A stretch of DNA of 6,302 bases from Planctomycetaceae bacterium (GTDB lineage Bacteria; Planctomycetota; Planctomycetia; Isosphaerales; Isosphaeraceae). How positions within the stretch are numbered: position 1 is the stretch's first letter; the number at the start of each line of letters is the position of its first letter. A program made the translations under genes and the position numbers. Where the stretch lies: the NCBI GenBank assembly GCA_019232645.1, contig JAFANO010000025.1:1-6302 (forward strand), read 5' to 3'. This document shows positions 5,001 through 6,302 of the stretch, in pieces. Below the pieces are notes generated by a model. The model was not told the origin of the DNA, searched no databases, and saw nothing but the letters and a program-made list of their open reading frames with translations.

Positions 5001-5047
5001 GCTCAGGTCTCCCTCGGCCCAGGTCGGTCCTGAGCCCGGAACTCAGG
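5001..5047. repeat. Competing hairpins overlapping the 3' end of the IS110 transposase gene
   Basis: GCTCAGG (5001-5007) is the exact reverse complement of CCTGAGC (5029-5035). The same CCTGAG (5029-5034) can instead pair with CTCAGG (5042-5047), which includes the transposase stop codon. Only one of the two stems can form at a time. This could act as a transcription end signal or as part of a structured RNA of the element. Confidence 0.45.
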
Positions 5048-6191
5048 CGGCCTCCTCCGGTCCCAGGCGTTCTTCGTACTCGGTCCCGTCCGACAGCATC
5101 GTATGGATCAGCACCAGGATCTTATGACCCAGCGCCACCAACGCCCGCTTCCGGCCCCTCCGCTTGAACCAGCGGCGGTACGTCGCTCCCAGGATCGTCG
5201 CCTGGGTGGGACTGGCCGCCCACGCCGCCTGCACCAGCACCGAGCGCAGCCAGCGACTCCCCGTCGTCGTCCGGCCGCCCTTCCGCTTGCCGGCGCTCGG
5301 ATTGTTCCCCGGGGCCATCCCCGCCCACCGGCACAGGGGGCCCGCCGTCGCGAACCGGCTCATGTCGACCCCGATCTCGGCCAGGATCCCCTCCGCGGCG
5401 CGGATGTCCACCCCGGGGATCGTCTGCAACCGCTCCAACTCCGCGGCGTGCGGCGCCAGCACCCGCGCGATCCGGCCGCTCAGCCGTGCGATCCGCTCGT
5501 CCCGCTCGTTGACCTGCCCGAGCCGCTCGCGCCGCTGGAAGCGGTGGTGGTCCAGCACCCGCCCCTGCAGCGCCTCCCGCAACGCCGGCAGCTTGCTCCG
5601 CATCCGGCCCCGCGCCAGCTCCGCCAGCACCGCCGGGTCCTCGACCCCCTCGACCAACGCCCACAGCATCGCCCGGCCCGAGACGCCGAGGATGTCCGCG
5701 GCCACGGCGGCCAGCTTGATGTTGGCGTCCTCCAGCACCTTCTGGATCCGGTTGCAGGCCGTGGCGCGGTGCCGGACCAGTTGGCTGCGCGGCCGCGTCA
5801 GGTCGCGGAGCTGGCGGATCTCCGGCGGCGGGATGAAGCTGGGGCGGAGCAGCCCGTGCTGCAGCAGCTCGGCGATCCACTGGCTGTCGCTGACGTCGGT
5901 CTTGCGGCCGGGGACCTTCTTGAGGTGCTGGGGGTTGACCAGCATCACCTCGAAGTGGGGCTCCAGGAGGTTGAAGACCGGCTTCCAGGAGACGCCCGTC
6001 GTCTCCATGGCGACCTGGCGGGCGCCGGCGGCCGCCAACCAGTCGGCCAGGGCGAGCAGCTCGGCGGTCGTGGTGCCGAAGTAACAGACCTTTTCCTCCA
6101 GGCGGCCGTCGTCGGTGATCCGCCGGATCCAGGCGACGACGGACTTCTTGTGGACGTCCAACCCGGCGCAGCAACGATGAAGCATCTCCAT
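5043..6191 (-). CDS. IS110-family transposase (DEDD recombinase)
   Basis: A 382-aa protein of normal length for the family. The N-terminal RuvC-like domain shows GLDVHK with Asp12, METTG with Glu63, and KTDVSD with Asp99 and Asp102, matching the DEDD catalytic set. The middle (about 125-250) is helical and Arg-rich. The C-terminal Tnp_20-type domain has LQTIPGVDIRAAEGILAEIG (256-274), then CRWAGMAPGNNPSAGKRKGG, where Ser299 is the likely serine nucleophile, and WLRSVLVQAAW. The ATG at 6191 has GGGAGG (6205-6200) 8 bases upstream; a second in-frame ATG follows two codons later. Family members use a non-coding bridge RNA from the same element to choose the target and donor DNA. No frameshift or missing catalytic residue is visible, so this is the most likely active transposase in the window. 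Confidence 0.95.
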   Translation of the reverse strand: MEMLHRCCAGLDVHKKSVVAWIRRITDDGRLEEKVCYFGTTTAELLALADWLAAAGARQVAMETTGVSWKPVFNLLEPHFEVMLVNPQHLKKVPGRKTDVSDSQWIAELLQHGLLRPSFIPPPEIRQLRDLTRPRSQLVRHRATACNRIQKVLEDANIKLAAVAADILGVSGRAMLWALVEGVEDPAVLAELARGRMRSKLPALREALQGRVLDHHRFQRRERLGQVNERDERIARLSGRIARVLAPHAAELERLQTIPGVDIRAAEGILAEIGVDMSRFATAGPLCRWAGMAPGNNPSAGKRKGGRTTTGSRWLRSVLVQAAWAASPTQATILGATYRRWFKRRGRKRALVALGHKILVLIHTMLSDGTEYEERLGPEEAA

Positions 6192-6302
6192 GATCGGGCC
6201 CTCCCAAAGGCGCCTCGACGCCTCAGGACCGGGGCGAATGGAGCAGGTTGCTCTTCGTGCTCCCCAACCGAGGGGGCGACGGGTTCGGGTGCGCCAAGCG
6301 GT
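6192..6302 (-). ncRNA. Candidate 5' non-coding end of the IS110 element (possible bridge-RNA region, incomplete)
   Basis: This non-coding DNA lies directly upstream of the transposase start on the - strand, where IS110-group elements encode their bridge RNA. It can form stem-loops: GGAGCA (6240-6245) with TGCTCC (6258-6263), and AGGCG (6208-6212) with CGCCT (6219-6223). GGTTG in the first loop (6246-6250) can also pair with CAACC (6265-6269). The window ends before the element's end is certain. If the element is of the IS1111 type, the RNA would instead be on the 3' side (4931-5042). Confidence 0.25.
6275..6295 (+). repeat. Candidate subterminal inverted repeat of the IS110 element, 5' side
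   Basis: GGCGAC, GGGTTCGGG and TGCGCC run without gaps here and recur, inverted and with a few inserted bases, at 4931-4959. Both copies lie 83 bases from the transposase coding region. Confidence 0.5.

Larger units (their letters stand above)
4931..6295 (-). mobile_element. IS110/IS1111-family insertion sequence (approximate limits)
   Basis: An intact IS110-type transposase gene is framed by imperfect inverted repeats at 4931-4959 and 6275-6295. These sit exactly 83 bases outside the stop and start codons. Elements of this family usually lack terminal repeats, but the IS1111 group has short subterminal ones, which these may be. No target duplication is expected and none is seen. The true tips may lie somewhat outside the repeats, and the right one may fall beyond the window. 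Confidence 0.6.

Noticed and set aside
5164..6084. 306-codon + strand open frame
   Set aside because: Antisense to the IS110 transposase; Ser/Arg-rich low-complexity translation.
1..6302. CRISPR array, tRNA or rRNA genes
   Set aside because: No regularly spaced repeats and no cloverleaf or conserved rRNA sequence were seen on either strand.

Overview
The window is a GC-rich stretch, probably from a planctomycete (Isosphaeraceae-like). That is an inference from the base composition, the CusB/HlyD-type adaptor, the DUF4062 fragment, a cytochrome P460, and the dense mix of IS3, IS66 and IS110 transposases. No rRNA, tRNA or other taxonomic marker is present. It reads as an accessory, transposon-scarred region, not a conserved operon.

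Layout. (1) 111-1349 (+) is an intact lipoprotein adaptor of an RND-type efflux system with no inner-membrane pump downstream in this window. (2) 1350-1705 is non-coding and holds several short inverted repeats. (3) 1706-1870 is the first ~55 codons of a DUF4062 protein, cut off by the left end of an IS3-family element. (4) 1871-4605 is a highly degraded IS3-family shell. Both ~27-bp terminal inverted repeats are recognisable, but only the start of orfA and the last part of orfB remain. Between them lies foreign cargo: the 3' end of an epoxide hydrolase gene, joined in frame to orfA, and a complete cytochrome P460 gene (2385-2909) with its own ribosome binding site and an operator-like repeat cluster upstream. 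(5) 3036-4535 is a 1500-bp IS66-family element inserted into the 3' end of orfB. Its exact ends are set by 16-bp terminal repeats (15/16 matching) and a perfect 8-bp target duplication, GACGGGAG. Its tnpC (- strand) is broken by a one-base deletion. (6) 4606-4930 has no recognisable gene. (7) ~4931-6295 is an IS110/IS1111-family element with an intact 382-aa DEDD transposase (- strand). It is framed by inverted repeats lying symmetrically 83 bp from each end of the gene, with structured non-coding flanks where a bridge RNA could be encoded.

Order of events (inference). An IS3 element entered or recombined into a DUF4062 gene. Its centre was replaced by, or recombined with, chromosomal cargo carrying P460. 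IS66 then landed in the remaining orfB tail and later lost a base. The IS110 element is probably the only transposase here still able to act. The genes do not form one pathway. The adaptor and P460 look functional on their own, and most of the rest is mobile DNA and debris.
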